Translations under genes and position numbers: made by a program
Part shown: positions 63,457 to 64,000 of the stretch, piece by piece
Position numbering within the stretch: the first letter of the stretch is position 1
How the letters are laid out: the number at the start of each line of letters is the position of its first letter
Source of the DNA: CBDFKJ01 sp965248805
GTDB taxonomy: Bacteria > Pseudomonadota > Alphaproteobacteria > UBA6615
Length of the DNA: 64,000 nt
Assembly (NCBI GenBank): GCA_965248805.1
Contig: CBDFKJ010000008.1
Coordinates: 1-64,000 of the forward strand
Reading direction: 5' to 3'
The notes under the pieces: generated by a model
What the model saw: the letters and a program-made list of their open reading frames with translations, nothing else
Database searches by the model: none
What the model was told of the DNA's origin: nothing

Positions 63457-64000
63457 TGGCGTTTCTTACCGACGACACGGGCGAAACCCTGATCCTGGCA
63501 TCGTCGAGTGATGCGCGCACGGACATGCTCACCAATGCGGGTGTGCAGCATCGCATCGAGCTCCCCTCCGTCGATGAGGACACGGCGAAGGAGTCCCTGG
63601 CCGCCGCGGAAGCACCGGCGGCGGCGGTCGCCGAGGCATTGGCGGAACTGAAAGCGAAGAGCGTCGCCCTGCGGTTTCCGCAAGCGTTCGTTATCGGCGC
63701 CGACCAGGTGTTGGCACATGATGGTGTACTGTTCGACAAACCGGGCAATTTGCCGGCCGCACGGGCCCAACTCGTGACGCTGGGCGGCGACGCCCACGAG
63801 TTACACAGCAGCGTGTGCGTGGTACAGGCCGGGCAGCGCTTGTGGCACTGCAACGATCGGGCGCGACTCGAAATGCGAACGCTCAGCACGTCCTTCATCG
63901 ATCGGTATCTCGGTGCCGTCGGCGATGCTGCCTGCAGGTCGGTCGGCGCCTACCAACTGGAAGGACTGGGTGCGCAGTTGTTCACGCGCGTGCACGGGGA
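63456..64000 (+). CDS. maf: Maf family nucleotide pyrophosphatase, partial
   Basis: 182 residues are visible; the gene runs off the right edge. ETLILASSSDARTDMLTNAG is the nucleotide-binding opening (usually LASxSPxR), with IGADQVLAHDGVLFDKPG and SVGAYQLEGLGAQLF downstream, as in Maf proteins that hydrolyse non-canonical nucleoside triphosphates and delay septation. Co-transcribed with the DUF299 gene. Confidence 0.9.
   Translation, partial: MAFLTDDTGETLILASSSDARTDMLTNAGVQHRIELPSVDEDTAKESLAAAEAPAAAVAEALAELKAKSVALRFPQAFVIGADQVLAHDGVLFDKPGNLPAARAQLVTLGGDAHELHSSVCVVQAGQRLWHCNDRARLEMRTLSTSFIDRYLGAVGDAACRSVGAYQLEGLGAQLFTRVHG

Overview
The window is high-GC DNA from an alphaproteobacterium, most likely Rhodospirillales-like. 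The evidence is the right-hand block: yggS, porins, a DUF3576 lipoprotein, leuS-lptE-holA, then parB-parA-rsmG-mnmG-mnmE, rho-hemJ-hemH-hemE, then a regulator of the DUF299 family and maf. Two near-perfect parS sites sit in rsmG and upstream of mnmG. The hemE/DUF299 gap holds two DnaA-box-like sequences, which matches the hemE-side origin of Caulobacter. This half is therefore probably the origin-proximal region, and its housekeeping genes are all intact.

Left part (1-17 kb). A degraded adenylate-forming enzyme gene is split by an IS630-type element. A solitary NosR-like flavin/iron-sulfur membrane protein follows. Next is a complete alpha-glucoside-type ABC operon, read leftward as aglE-aglF-aglG-GH1-GH13-aglK. 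It imports glucosides and hydrolyses them in the cytoplasm; the GH1 gene has a frameshift near its 3' end. An MFS transporter gene is split by an IS1182-like element. Small genes for a PKD protein, a metallo-beta-lactamase-fold hydrolase and a PAS protein come after it.

17-24 kb. A group-3b-type [NiFe] hydrogenase operon (beta, cNMP-binding protein, gamma, delta, alpha, protease, hypA, hypF). Each of the four structural genes carries exactly one disabling lesion (one nonsense, three frameshifts). hypF is cut in half by a decayed second copy of the IS1182-like element, and its distal half is gone.

25-37 kb. An accessory island: an integrase remnant, an unknown membrane protein, and a broken Mu-like prophage. 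The tail genes point left and the head genes point right, and both sets are truncated at one common junction near 28.24 kb. The head module includes a large terminase split by an IS5-type element, a portal, and a MuF-type head protein. The MuF protein has a C-terminal HExxH metallopeptidase-like domain, and its stop overlaps the start of a small acidic protein; this looks like a toxin/immunity arrangement. An IS1595-type element with a perfect 8-bp target duplication closes the island.

37-43.7 kb. A frameshifted conserved gene, yggS, two divergent Fe(II)-dependent oxygenase genes separated by palindromes, and tandem porins, the second lacking roughly 60 residues present in the first.

The main themes are gene decay by insertion sequences and single-base lesions on the left, against an intact chromosome-maintenance block on the right. 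No tRNA, rRNA or CRISPR array was seen.
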